In this document: positions 1-5,781 of the stretch, in pieces
How positions within the stretch are numbered: the first letter of the stretch is position 1
Layout: each line of letters opens with the position of its first letter
NCBI GenBank assembly: GCA_007135015.1
Contig: SLJS01000376.1
Coordinates: 1 to 7,628, forward strand
Direction: 5' to 3'
Source of the DNA: Alcanivorax sp.
Lineage (GTDB): Bacteria > Pseudomonadota > Gammaproteobacteria > Pseudomonadales > Alcanivoracaceae
Length of the DNA stretch: 7,628 bases
Notes under the pieces: generated by a model
Database searches by the model: none
Seen by the model: only the letters and a program-made list of their open reading frames with translations
What the model was told of the DNA's origin: nothing
Made by a program: the position numbers and the translations under genes

Positions 1-655
1 TGCCCTCCTCGGCGGCGAAATCCACGCCGCGATGCCTGGTCTGACGGCCACTGAACGGGTCCGTGCGCGTGCCGAAACGCGAGGACATCCAGCCGCTGCG
101 CACCGGCCGCCCGGACAGCGATGTCTGCTCCTCCTGGCGGCGGTTGTCCATGAGATCCTCGAGAATGGCCAGCTGCTGGGCGCGGCGCTCCAGCGTGCGA
201 TCCAGCTGTTCAATGGAATCCACGATGGAAGGCGGCCCCGGCTTCCTGCCCTGCTCCTCCAGGGACGCGGGGCCGCCCAGGCCCGGCGCCACACCGAAGT
301 CAAACTCGTCCGAGGAAATTCCGGCCACATCCACCAGCCGCTCGCCCAGCGCATCCAGCCGGACCAGCCGGGCCTGCATGTTCGCCAGGCGCCGGGTCAG
401 GGCCCGCAATTCCTCGGTGGTGCGCTGATCCAGTTCACCGAGTCGCTCGCGCTTGCTTAAGATCTCTTCCTGCCACCGGGCGGTCATCCGGGTATCCAGG
501 ACCGGCTCGGAGAACCAGCGTGACGCGTGGAAGCTGCCCACGCCCACGAGTACGGGGACCACCAGCAGTACCGCCACGGCGATCCAGGGAAGATGGCGCG
601 GCAGGGGAAGATTGCGTGAGTGACCACGACGGCTGTTGAATATTATTATGTGCAT
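1..655 (-). CDS. M23 (LytM-type) metallopeptidase, membrane-anchored, partial (C-terminus beyond left edge)
   Basis: The frame is open for 218 codons and leaves the window before a stop. Seen: a short basic N-terminus beginning MHIIIFNSRRGHSRNL, one hydrophobic segment at about residues 22-42, a charged helical region at about 55-175 that looks like coiled coil broken by a Gly/Pro-rich stretch (121-142), and the start of an M23 domain at about 183 with GWMSSRFGTRTDPFSGR followed by H208-x3-D212, the first two zinc ligands of the family. The remaining catalytic His residues lie outside. The N-terminus, single anchor and coiled coil match the M23 protein usually found between dciA and secA in pseudomonads; secA would be expected next, out of view. 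The likely role is periplasmic peptidoglycan hydrolysis or activation of amidases; which of the two is not decidable here. The start at 655 is chosen because the family N-terminus begins there, although its ribosome site is weak; the frame stays open upstream, with in-frame ATGs at 724 and 745. Confidence 0.9.
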   Translation of the reverse strand, partial: MHIIIFNSRRGHSRNLPLPRHLPWIAVAVLLVVPVLVGVGSFHASRWFSEPVLDTRMTARWQEEILSKRERLGELDQRTTEELRALTRRLANMQARLVRLDALGERLVDVAGISSDEFDFGVAPGLGGPASLEEQGRKPGPPSIVDSIEQLDRTLERRAQQLAILEDLMDNRRQEEQTSLSGRPVRSGWMSSRFGTRTDPFSGRQTRHRGVDFAAEEG

Positions 656-667
656 GGTTGTACTGCC

Positions 668-679
668 GCCCCCGGGGGC
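668..679. repeat. 12-bp perfect palindrome GCCCCCGGGGGC
   Basis: This self-complementary GC block lies 13-24 bases upstream of the M23 start codon, in the predicted leader. It has no loop, so it is more likely a protein site or a by-product of high GC than a hairpin. Confidence 0.35.
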
Positions 680-703
680 CGAAACCCTTGCAGAACAGGA
701 ACC

Positions 704-731
704 TGGAGAGGAGACTTCGAACATCTCTCCA
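704..731. repeat. Inverted repeat TGGAGAG-N14-CTCTCCA
   Basis: The two 7-base arms at 704-710 and 725-731 are perfectly complementary and the 14-base spacer contains the palindrome TTCGAA. The repeat lies just downstream of the predicted M23 transcription start, where it could be an operator or a leader hairpin. It could also be chance. Confidence 0.4.
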
Positions 732-743
732 ATTGATGAGCCC

Positions 744-772
744 ATAATAGGAAATTCTTATGCCCAAGGCAA
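744..772 (-). promoter_or_regulatory. Candidate sigma-70 promoter for the M23 gene, overlapping the dciA start codon
   Basis: On the minus strand TTGCCT (767-772) is followed by a 17-base spacer and TATTAT (744-749). The hexamers match consensus at 4 of 6 and 5 of 6 positions with ideal spacing. Transcription would begin near 737 and leave a leader of about 80 bases before the M23 ATG at 655. The promoter covers the dciA ribosome site and first codons, so RNA polymerase bound here could interfere with dciA transcription. This is pattern matching only; no start site is measured. Confidence 0.45.
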
Positions 773-1203
773 ACCGGCCCCGGTCCGTCAGCCGGTTACT
801 GGAAACGCCCGGCCTGACCGCCCTGGCCGGGCGTGCCTCTGCGGGCAGGACCCCGGACCGGGACGGTGTGGCCCCGATTGACCTGCTTCCGGAAGCCCTG
901 CGCGGGCATGTCCACGCCATCCTGGAACCGGGAAGACTGGTACTGTTGGCTGAGAACAGCTCCGTGGCCCAGCTGCTGCGCTTTCACGGACCGAAACTCG
1001 CCCGCAGGCTGGGCGCGCCCAAATGGGAAGTACGGGTGGCGCCATTGCCGGACCCGGGCCAGCGCGGCCACGCCGCGAATGCCGCTCCGCGAATGCCCGC
1101 GATGGCGGAGAAGTGCCTGCGTGAAACCGCCGCCTCGGTCAAGGACCCGGGCCTGAGCGCGGCGCTGGAGAAACTGGCCGACAACGCCAGGGGGAGCCGC
1201 TGA
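760..1203 (+). CDS. dciA: DciA, DUF721-family replicative helicase loader/operator
   Basis: The 147-residue product carries the DUF721 core at about residues 42-85: LPEALRGHVHAI, then a PGRLVLLAENSSVAQLLRFH stretch and PKLARRL, the family's pattern of a beta hairpin followed by an amphipathic helix. The N-terminal 40 residues are basic and the C-terminal tail (about 95-147) is rich in Ala, Arg and Lys and probably poorly ordered. DciA proteins bind DnaB and help load it at the origin in bacteria that lack the phage-derived loader DnaC. The position agrees: in Pseudomonas the DUF721 gene dciA also sits between lpxC and an M23 peptidase gene. It is the only plus-strand gene here, converging on lpxC and diverging from the M23 gene. 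The ATG at 760 has AGGA seven bases upstream. Identification rests on family pattern plus context, since DUF721 proteins diverge strongly in sequence. Confidence 0.85.
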   Translation: MPKANRPRSVSRLLETPGLTALAGRASAGRTPDRDGVAPIDLLPEALRGHVHAILEPGRLVLLAENSSVAQLLRFHGPKLARRLGAPKWEVRVAPLPDPGQRGHAANAAPRMPAMAEKCLRETAASVKDPGLSAALEKLADNARGSR

Positions 1204-1245
1204 GAGGGTGGCGGTCGGCAGTCAGTGGTCAGCGTCGATCCAGAC

Positions 1246-1270
1246 CCCGGAGTGATCACCGACCTCCGGG
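1246..1270. terminator. Possible hairpin between convergent dciA and lpxC
   Basis: CCCGGAG (1246-1252) and CTCCGGG (1264-1270) are perfectly complementary across an 11-base loop in the 90-base convergent gap, where both transcripts need to end. No T-run follows on either strand, so it is not a canonical intrinsic terminator; it may stabilise 3' ends after Rho-dependent termination. Confidence 0.3.
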
Positions 1271-1293
1271 AACCAGCCGTCGACAACTCCCTT

Positions 1294-2211
1294 TCAGTCC
1301 GTTGCCGCAAGCACCGGCTGCATGTAGGAGATCGGCGCGTTCTCCACGTCATCGAAGGTAACCAGTTCCCAGGCATCCCGGTCCTGCAGAAGCTTGCGCA
1401 GCAGCTGGTTGTTGAGCTCATGGCCTGACTTGTATCCGATGAACTCGCCGATCAGGCTGTGGCCGAGAAGGTAGAGGTCCCCGATGGCGTCCAGCATCTT
1501 GTGCTTGACGAACTCGTCCTCGTAACGCAGGCCATCCTCGTTGAGGATGCGGAAGTCATCGACCACGATGGCATTGTCCACGCTTCCGCCCAGCGCCAGG
1601 TTCTGTGAGCGCAGAAACTCGATATCCCGCATGAATCCGAAGGTGCGCGCCCGTGCAACCTCCTTGACGAAGGAAGTCGACGAAAAGTCCACGGTGGCCG
1701 TCTGTGTGCGGCCCCTGAAAACGGGATGATCGAATTCGATAGTGAAGCTCACCTTGAATCCGTTGAAGGGAACAAAGGTGGCGGCCTTGTCTTCTTGTTC
1801 CAGGGATACGCGGCGCTTGATACGAATGAATTTCTTGGGCGCGTCCTGCTCGAGTATGCCGGCGGACTGCAGCAGAAAGACGAATGGACCGGCGCTGCCA
1901 TCCATGATCGGCACTTCCGGCGCGGACAGTTCCACCCAGGCATTGTCGATGCCCAGTCCCGCCATCGCCGAGAGAAGATGTTCCACCGTGCCTACCTTGA
2001 CACCGTCACGGACCAGCGTGGACGAAAGGGTGGTCTCGCCCACATTCTCCGCACAGGCGGCAATTTCCACCACCGGGTCGAGATCCACGCGTCGAAAGAC
2101 AATGCCGGTATCAGCCGGGGCCGGTCTGACGGTCAGATAGACCTTCTCTCCGGTATGAAGGCCAACGCCGGTGGCGCGAATCACGTTCTTGAGAGTTCTC
2201 TGTCTTATCAT
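1294..2211 (-). CDS. lpxC: UDP-3-O-acyl-N-acetylglucosamine deacetylase (LpxC)
   Basis: LpxC removes the acetyl group from UDP-3-O-acyl-GlcNAc in the cytoplasm, the committed step of lipid A synthesis, using a bound zinc ion. At 305 residues the product equals the E. coli length. Visible family marks are the start MIRQRTLKNV, ATGVGLHTG (13-21), TVEHLLSA with general base E77 and zinc ligand H78, PIMDGSAGPF (101-110), RARTFGFMRDIE (188-199), KHKMLDAIGD with zinc ligands H237 and D241, and KSGH with catalytic H264. The start at 2211 is set by this N-terminus; a GTG 33 bases upstream is in frame but adds residues the family lacks. No clear Shine-Dalgarno is seen. The C-terminus ends PVLAATD rather than the hydrophobic tail that FtsH recognises in E. 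coli. The gene follows ftsZ after 218 bases and probably has its own promoter as well as read-through. Confidence 0.98.
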   Translation of the reverse strand: MIRQRTLKNVIRATGVGLHTGEKVYLTVRPAPADTGIVFRRVDLDPVVEIAACAENVGETTLSSTLVRDGVKVGTVEHLLSAMAGLGIDNAWVELSAPEVPIMDGSAGPFVFLLQSAGILEQDAPKKFIRIKRRVSLEQEDKAATFVPFNGFKVSFTIEFDHPVFRGRTQTATVDFSSTSFVKEVARARTFGFMRDIEFLRSQNLALGGSVDNAIVVDDFRILNEDGLRYEDEFVKHKMLDAIGDLYLLGHSLIGEFIGYKSGHELNNQLLRKLLQDRDAWELVTFDDVENAPISYMQPVLAATD

Positions 2212-2253
2212 CGAAATTGCCGCTATCCCGTAGGCATCTTGCACGATACCGTT

Positions 2254-2263
2254 GCCAATTGGC
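2254..2263. repeat. 10-bp palindrome GCCAATTGGC in the lpxC leader
   Basis: This is a perfect palindrome 43-52 bases upstream of the lpxC start codon. It could be an operator half-site cluster, but nothing ties it to a known regulator. It also contains a TTGGCA hexamer on the minus strand, for which I found no matching -10. Confidence 0.3.
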
Positions 2264-2283
2264 GAAACAGAAACAGGGTGCGC

Positions 2284-2292
2284 ATGCTAGCA
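2284..2292 (-). promoter_or_regulatory. Possible extended -10 of an lpxC promoter
   Basis: On the minus strand the bases TGCTAGCAT fit the extended -10 pattern TGnTAnnAT, followed by a GC-rich discriminator. Transcription would start near 2277, about 66 bases before the lpxC ATG. No good -35 is present. A separate lpxC promoter is plausible because of the stem-loop after ftsZ, but this is a weak call. Confidence 0.3.
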
Positions 2293-2392
2293 GATGCCCG
2301 CGCCGAGCACCATTGGCCCACGCGCCGGGCGGGAACCCTGTCACGCTTTCCGCCCCTTCACGGCCCGGGCAAACCACGCCCCGGCCCCGACC

Positions 2393-2430
2393 AGGGCTCG
2401 CTCCGGCCGAATCCGCCGCTGGCGAGCCCT
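2393..2430 (-). terminator. Stem-loop at the ftsZ stop codon (no T-run)
   Basis: On the minus strand AGGGCTCGC (2422-2430) begins with the last base of the ftsZ stop codon and pairs perfectly with GCGAGCCCT (2393-2401). The 20-base loop can fold further by CGGC/GCCG pairing. No T-run follows, so it is probably an mRNA 3'-end stabiliser or partial terminator rather than a classic intrinsic terminator. Confidence 0.5.
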
Positions 2431-3608
2431 CAGTCGGCCTGACGCCGCAGAAAGGTCGGAATATCAATGAAATCAAGGTCTTCCGCCGCCGCGGACCGGC
2501 TTTCCCCGCCGCCTCCGGGACTCCGGGTCTCGCCCTGGTCCCGGATCCGCTTGCGGTCGAAGGCCGGGCGGTCCAGCTCGCCATAGTCGGGCTGACCGTC
2601 CGGACGTACCGGTGCCGGTTTGCGGCCGACCACCCGCAGTTCCTCCTTCGGAACACCCAGGCCCGTGGCCACCACGGTCACACTGATTTCCTCGCCCATT
2701 TCCGGATCAATCGCCGTACCCACGATCACATTGGCATCGTCCGAGGCCAGTTCCTGAATGGTGTCGCCCACGGTGGTGAACTCATCCAGGGAGATCGACT
2801 CGCTGGCGGTGATATTGATCAGGATGCCCCGGGCGCCGTGCAGGTCCACGTCTTCCAGAAGGGGACTGGAAATTGCCGACTGTGCAGCCGCTTCCGCCCG
2901 TCCCTCGCCCTGGGCGGTGCCGGTGCCCATCATGGCCATGCCCATCTCGCTCATCACCGCCCGCACATCGGCAAAATCCACGTTGATCATGCCGGGCTTG
3001 ACGATCAGATCGGCAATGCCCTTCACCGCGCCCTGCAGTACATCATTGGCCGCCTTGAAGGCATCCAGCAGACTGGTGCCGCCGCCAAGCACCGACTGCA
3101 GCTTGTCGTTGGGGATGGTGATCAGCGAATCCACCTGCTCGCGCAGCAGGTCGATGCCTTCCTCGGCGACCTTCATGCGCTTGCGGCCCTCGAAGGGGAA
3201 GGGTTTGGTGACCACCGCCACCGTGAGGATGCCCAGATCCCGGGCCACCTCGGCGACAATGGGTGCCGCGCCGGTTCCGGTGCCGCCGCCCATACCCGCG
3301 GTGACGAACACCATGTCGGCGCCCTGCAGCAGCTCGGCCACGCGCTCGCGATCCTCCACCGCAGACTGGCGTCCAATGTCCGGGTCCGCCCCGGCACCAA
3401 GGCCCTTGGTAACCTGACTGCCCATCTGGATCACCGTGCGCGCGCTGGAATTGCGCAACGCCTGGGCATCCGTGTTGGCACAGATGAATTCCACGCCCTC
3501 GAGATTGGAGCGCACCATGTGGTCCACGGCGTTGCCACCACCGCCGCCTACACCAACCACCTTTATGATCGCACCATGTGGCACGCTGTCTTCCAGTTTG
3601 AATTGCAT
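2430..3608 (-). CDS. ftsZ: Cell division protein FtsZ
   Basis: FtsZ is the tubulin-like GTPase that polymerises into the cytoplasmic ring at midcell and recruits the divisome. The 392-residue product has the N-terminal nucleotide loop VVGVGGGGGNAV (17-28), NTDAQAL (45-51), the tubulin signature GMGGGTGTG (105-113), the TKPFPFEGRKRM loop (134-145), the catalytic T7 loop NVDFADVR (209-216), a variable Pro/Gly/Arg-rich linker (about 320-376) and the C-terminal peptide DFIDIPTFLRRQAD (379-392) that binds FtsA, ZipA and other partners. Length is close to the 383 residues of E. coli. The ATG at 3608 has GGGAG seven bases upstream and matches the family N-terminus; the open frame continues back into ftsA but is not part of the protein. 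It is separated from ftsA by a 115-base structured leader, which suggests separately tuned expression. Confidence 0.99.
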   Translation of the reverse strand: MQFKLEDSVPHGAIIKVVGVGGGGGNAVDHMVRSNLEGVEFICANTDAQALRNSSARTVIQMGSQVTKGLGAGADPDIGRQSAVEDRERVAELLQGADMVFVTAGMGGGTGTGAAPIVAEVARDLGILTVAVVTKPFPFEGRKRMKVAEEGIDLLREQVDSLITIPNDKLQSVLGGGTSLLDAFKAANDVLQGAVKGIADLIVKPGMINVDFADVRAVMSEMGMAMMGTGTAQGEGRAEAAAQSAISSPLLEDVDLHGARGILINITASESISLDEFTTVGDTIQELASDDANVIVGTAIDPEMGEEISVTVVATGLGVPKEELRVVGRKPAPVRPDGQPDYGELDRPAFDRKRIRDQGETRSPGGGGESRSAAAEDLDFIDIPTFLRRQAD

Positions 3609-3626
3609 GACGAATCTCCCGTTGCA

Positions 3627-3646
3627 TTGCCCTGGTTGTTGCCCTG
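3627..3646 (-). repeat. Direct repeat CAGGGCAA x2 in the ftsZ leader
   Basis: Two identical 8-base units (3627-3634 and 3639-3646 on the plus strand as TTGCCCTG) start 12 bases apart, just upstream of the ftsZ Shine-Dalgarno. The spacing is near one helical turn. A regulatory role is speculative. Confidence 0.35.
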
Positions 3647-3652
3647 TTACAG

Positions 3653-3666
3653 CGGACGTTTGTCCG
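3653..3666 (-). repeat. Short hairpin CGGAC-AAAC-GTCCG in the ftsZ leader
   Basis: A 5-bp stem with a 4-base loop lies 45-58 bases upstream of the ftsZ start codon. Alone it is modest; it stands next to a stronger hairpin after ftsA, so the leader between the two genes is likely to be folded. Confidence 0.4.
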
Positions 3667-3701
3667 ACTGCATAACCCTTTCCGGAGCCGTTGGCCCCGC
3701 T

Positions 3702-3719
3702 GGCCGCCACACGGCGACC
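3702..3719 (-). repeat. Hairpin just after ftsA: GGTCGCC-GTGT-GGCGGCC
   Basis: In the RNA read from the minus strand, GGUCGCC (3719-3713) pairs with GGCGGCC (3708-3702) over seven pairs including one G-U, closing a 4-base loop. It begins four bases after the ftsA stop codon. No U-run follows, so it is unlikely to terminate transcription fully; it could protect the upstream ftsQA message or act as an RNA processing boundary ahead of ftsZ. Confidence 0.45.
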
Positions 3720-3723
3720 GTTT

Positions 3724-4962
3724 TCAGAAATTACCCCGGAACCAGCGCTTGAAGCGCTCGATCCAGTCCACCGGACCGCCGCCCGATTCCTTGCGGGCCG
3801 AACGGCCTTCCTTTTCCATTTTCTGTCCATAGAGCAGCAATCCCACCGACGTGGAGTAGATGGGATTGCGCACCACATCGGTAAGCCCGGCCACGCCCTG
3901 AGGCAGGCCGGAGCGTACCGGCATGTGAAAGATTTCCTCGGCCAGGTCCACCGCGCCCTCGATCTTGGAGGAGCCACCCGTGAGCACGATGCCGCCGGGG
4001 ATCATGTCCTCGAAACCGCTGCGCCGCAGCTCTGCCTGGATCAGGGTGAAGAGTTCGTCATAGCGCGGCTCCACCACTTCGGCCAGGTTCTGCCGGCTGA
4101 TGGTGCGCGGCGGCCGGTCACCGACCGAGGGCACCTGAATGGTCTCGTCGGCGCCGGCCAGCTGTGTGAGCGCGCAGGCATATTTCATCTTGATCTCATC
4201 GGCATGCTGCTTGGGTGTGCGCAGCGCCATGGCGATGTCGTTGGTGACCTGATCCCCCGCGATGGGAATATTCGCGGTATGGCGGATGGCCCCTTCGGTA
4301 AATACCGCGATATCCGTGGTGCCGCCGCCGACATCCACCAGGCAGACGCCCAGTTCCCGCTCGTCCTCGGTAAGTACCGAATAGCTGGATGCCAGCTGCT
4401 CGAGAATGATGTCGTCGACTTCCAGACCGCAGCGGCGCACGCACTTTTCAATGTTCTGGGCGGCATTCACCGCGCAGGTCACAAGGTGCACCTTGGCTTC
4501 CAGGCGCACTCCACTCATGCCGACCGGCTCGCGCACGCCGCCCTGGTTGTCCACCACGTATTCCTGGGGCAGCACATGCAGCGTCTTCTGGTCCGCGGGA
4601 ATCGCCACCGCCTGGGCGGCGTCGATCACCCGGTCCACGTCCGCCGGTGTCACCTCACGGTCCTTGATCGCGACAATGCCGTGACTGTTCAGGCTGCGCA
4701 CATGGCTGCCGGCAATGCCCGCATAGACCGAGCTGATCTCGCAACCGGCCATCAGTTCCGCCTCTTCCACGGCCCGCTGGATGGAACGCACGGTGGCCTC
4801 GATATCCACCACCACGCCCTTTTTCATTCCCCGGGATGGCTGCGAACCGATGCCCACCACATCCAGGGTGCCATCCGGCTTCATCTGTCCGACGATGGCG
4901 ACCACCTTGGAAGTGCCTACATCCAGGCCCACGATCATGTTTTCATTCTCTGTATTCGTCAT
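3724..4962 (-). CDS. ftsA: Cell division protein FtsA
   Basis: FtsA is an actin-like ATPase that anchors FtsZ filaments to the inner membrane and passes the division signal to downstream proteins. The 412-residue product shows the phosphate 1 loop VGLDVGTSK (11-19), the FtsA-specific 1C region (about 85-165), ASSYSVLTEDERELG (191-205), phosphate 2 loop LVDVGGGTTDIAV (208-220), EVVEPRY (295-301), the adenosine motif GGIVLTGGSSKIEG (323-336) and the C-terminal amphipathic helix VDWIERFKRWF (398-408) that inserts in the membrane. E. coli FtsA has 420 residues with the same layout. The start at 4962 aligns with the family; a second ATG at codon 9 would shorten the strand before the first loop. 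Only three bases separate it from the ftsQ stop, and its GAGAG ribosome site lies inside ftsQ, so the two are probably translationally coupled. Confidence 0.99.
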   Translation of the reverse strand: MTNTENENMIVGLDVGTSKVVAIVGQMKPDGTLDVVGIGSQPSRGMKKGVVVDIEATVRSIQRAVEEAELMAGCEISSVYAGIAGSHVRSLNSHGIVAIKDREVTPADVDRVIDAAQAVAIPADQKTLHVLPQEYVVDNQGGVREPVGMSGVRLEAKVHLVTCAVNAAQNIEKCVRRCGLEVDDIILEQLASSYSVLTEDERELGVCLVDVGGGTTDIAVFTEGAIRHTANIPIAGDQVTNDIAMALRTPKQHADEIKMKYACALTQLAGADETIQVPSVGDRPPRTISRQNLAEVVEPRYDELFTLIQAELRRSGFEDMIPGGIVLTGGSSKIEGAVDLAEEIFHMPVRSGLPQGVAGLTDVVRNPIYSTSVGLLLYGQKMEKEGRSARKESGGGPVDWIERFKRWFRGNF

Positions 4963-4965
4963 GAC

Positions 4966-5781
4966 TCAGACTCTCTCGTCATTGTCCGGCTCCCCGGGCT
5001 TTTCCCAGGTCACCGCCATGCCGTCGGCATGGCGCAGATCCACCCGAACCGGGCGGCGACTCTCCTGCTCGAGAACACTCCCGTGCAACAACACAAAACG
5101 GCGAAGCTTGCCCGCGTACCCCTGCCGGTCGACGACCAGCAGCGGTCCCTGCTCGAGCTCCACTCGGGCAGTCAGCCGCGCGTCCACGGCCAGCGAACGA
5201 ATGGCCAGGCCACTGCCGCGAAGTATCCGGCTCATGCTGTGGTAGTAGTCCATTACCGCCTCCAGCCGCTCCGCGGGACCGGACAGGTGCGGCAGTTCTT
5301 CGGTGCTGAACTTGTCCAGCGCCGAGAAGAGTTTTCCGTTGCCGGAAACCAGCGATTCGTCATTCCATACCGCCACCGGCACCCGCTCCGATACCTGCAG
5401 CACCAGCCGGTCCGGCCAGCTGCGCCGCAAACGCGCCTCGGAAACCCAGCTCAACGCCGTAACTTCGTCGTGAAGCCGAGGCAATGGGACCGAGAAGAAG
5501 TTCTCCTCACGCACCAGGCTGGACACCACCGCCATGATCTGCTGCTGACGACGCTCGTCGTCGACACCTTCGACGCGCACCTGCTCCAGCGGATAGGCGT
5601 CCATCGCCCGCGGCAGCCAGATCACGCCCGTGATCACCGTCATCAGGGCCAGCCCCGCCAGCGCCCAGGGCAGCGCCCGATTCAGGCGCACTACCAAGGG
5701 CAGCCGCTGCGGTCCGCTTCGCCGCGAGCGCCGGGGCGCTGTCGCACGCGCCATGGAACGCCTTCTTCGCTCAGCCCGCAT
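4966..5781 (-). CDS. ftsQ: Cell division protein FtsQ
   Basis: FtsQ is a bitopic inner-membrane protein that binds FtsB and FtsL and links the early ring to septal peptidoglycan synthesis. The 271-residue product has a very Arg-rich cytoplasmic tail (1-36), one membrane segment (about 38-57), a POTRA domain beginning at YPLEQVRVEGV (63-73) and ending near SERVPVAVWND (131-141), and the beta domain that follows to about 262, including YAGKLRRFVLL (222-232) and VDLRHADGMAVTW (247-259). These match E. coli FtsQ (276 residues) in order, including the SWPDRLVLQVSERVPVA stretch against its QWPDELKIHLVEYVPIA. The chosen ATG at 5781 overlaps ddlB by 11 bases and has GAGGAG seven bases upstream. An in-frame ATG at 5754 (codon 10) also has a good site, AGAAGG six bases away, so either could be used. 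Confidence 0.95.
   Translation of the reverse strand: MRAERRRRSMARATAPRRSRRSGPQRLPLVVRLNRALPWALAGLALMTVITGVIWLPRAMDAYPLEQVRVEGVDDERRQQQIMAVVSSLVREENFFSVPLPRLHDEVTALSWVSEARLRRSWPDRLVLQVSERVPVAVWNDESLVSGNGKLFSALDKFSTEELPHLSGPAERLEAVMDYYHSMSRILRGSGLAIRSLAVDARLTARVELEQGPLLVVDRQGYAGKLRRFVLLHGSVLEQESRRPVRVDLRHADGMAVTWEKPGEPDNDERV

Larger units (their letters stand above)
656..759. promoter_or_regulatory. Divergent intergenic region between the M23 gene and dciA
   Basis: These 104 bases must hold most of the control for both divergent genes. Three elements are visible: a minus-strand promoter candidate that starts inside dciA, a 7-bp inverted repeat at 704-731, and a 12-bp GC palindrome at 668-679. 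For dciA itself I find AGGA at 749-752, seven bases before its ATG, and a CATAAT hexamer at 743-748. No -35 at acceptable spacing accompanies that hexamer (TTCGAA at 716-721 is 21 bases away), so the dciA promoter is unresolved. Confidence 0.55.

Noticed and set aside
435..920. Minus-strand open frame across the M23 N-terminus and dciA 5' end
   Set aside because: It is out of frame with the M23 gene, whose conserved N-terminus, membrane segment and M23 motif are in another frame, and the product is low-complexity.
1204..1293. A secM-like regulator after lpxC, as in enterobacteria
   Set aside because: There is no open frame with a signal peptide or arrest motif in the gap; the place is taken by dciA and the M23 gene.
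2212..2244. GTG start 33 bases upstream for lpxC
   Set aside because: The E. coli protein starts MIKQRTLK, matching MIRQRTLK at 2211, and the total length is then the same 305 residues.
3609..3977. N-terminal extension of FtsZ back into ftsA
   Set aside because: The frame is open, but the family N-terminus begins at the ATG at 3608, which has a good Shine-Dalgarno; the extension only re-reads the ftsA 3' end out of frame.
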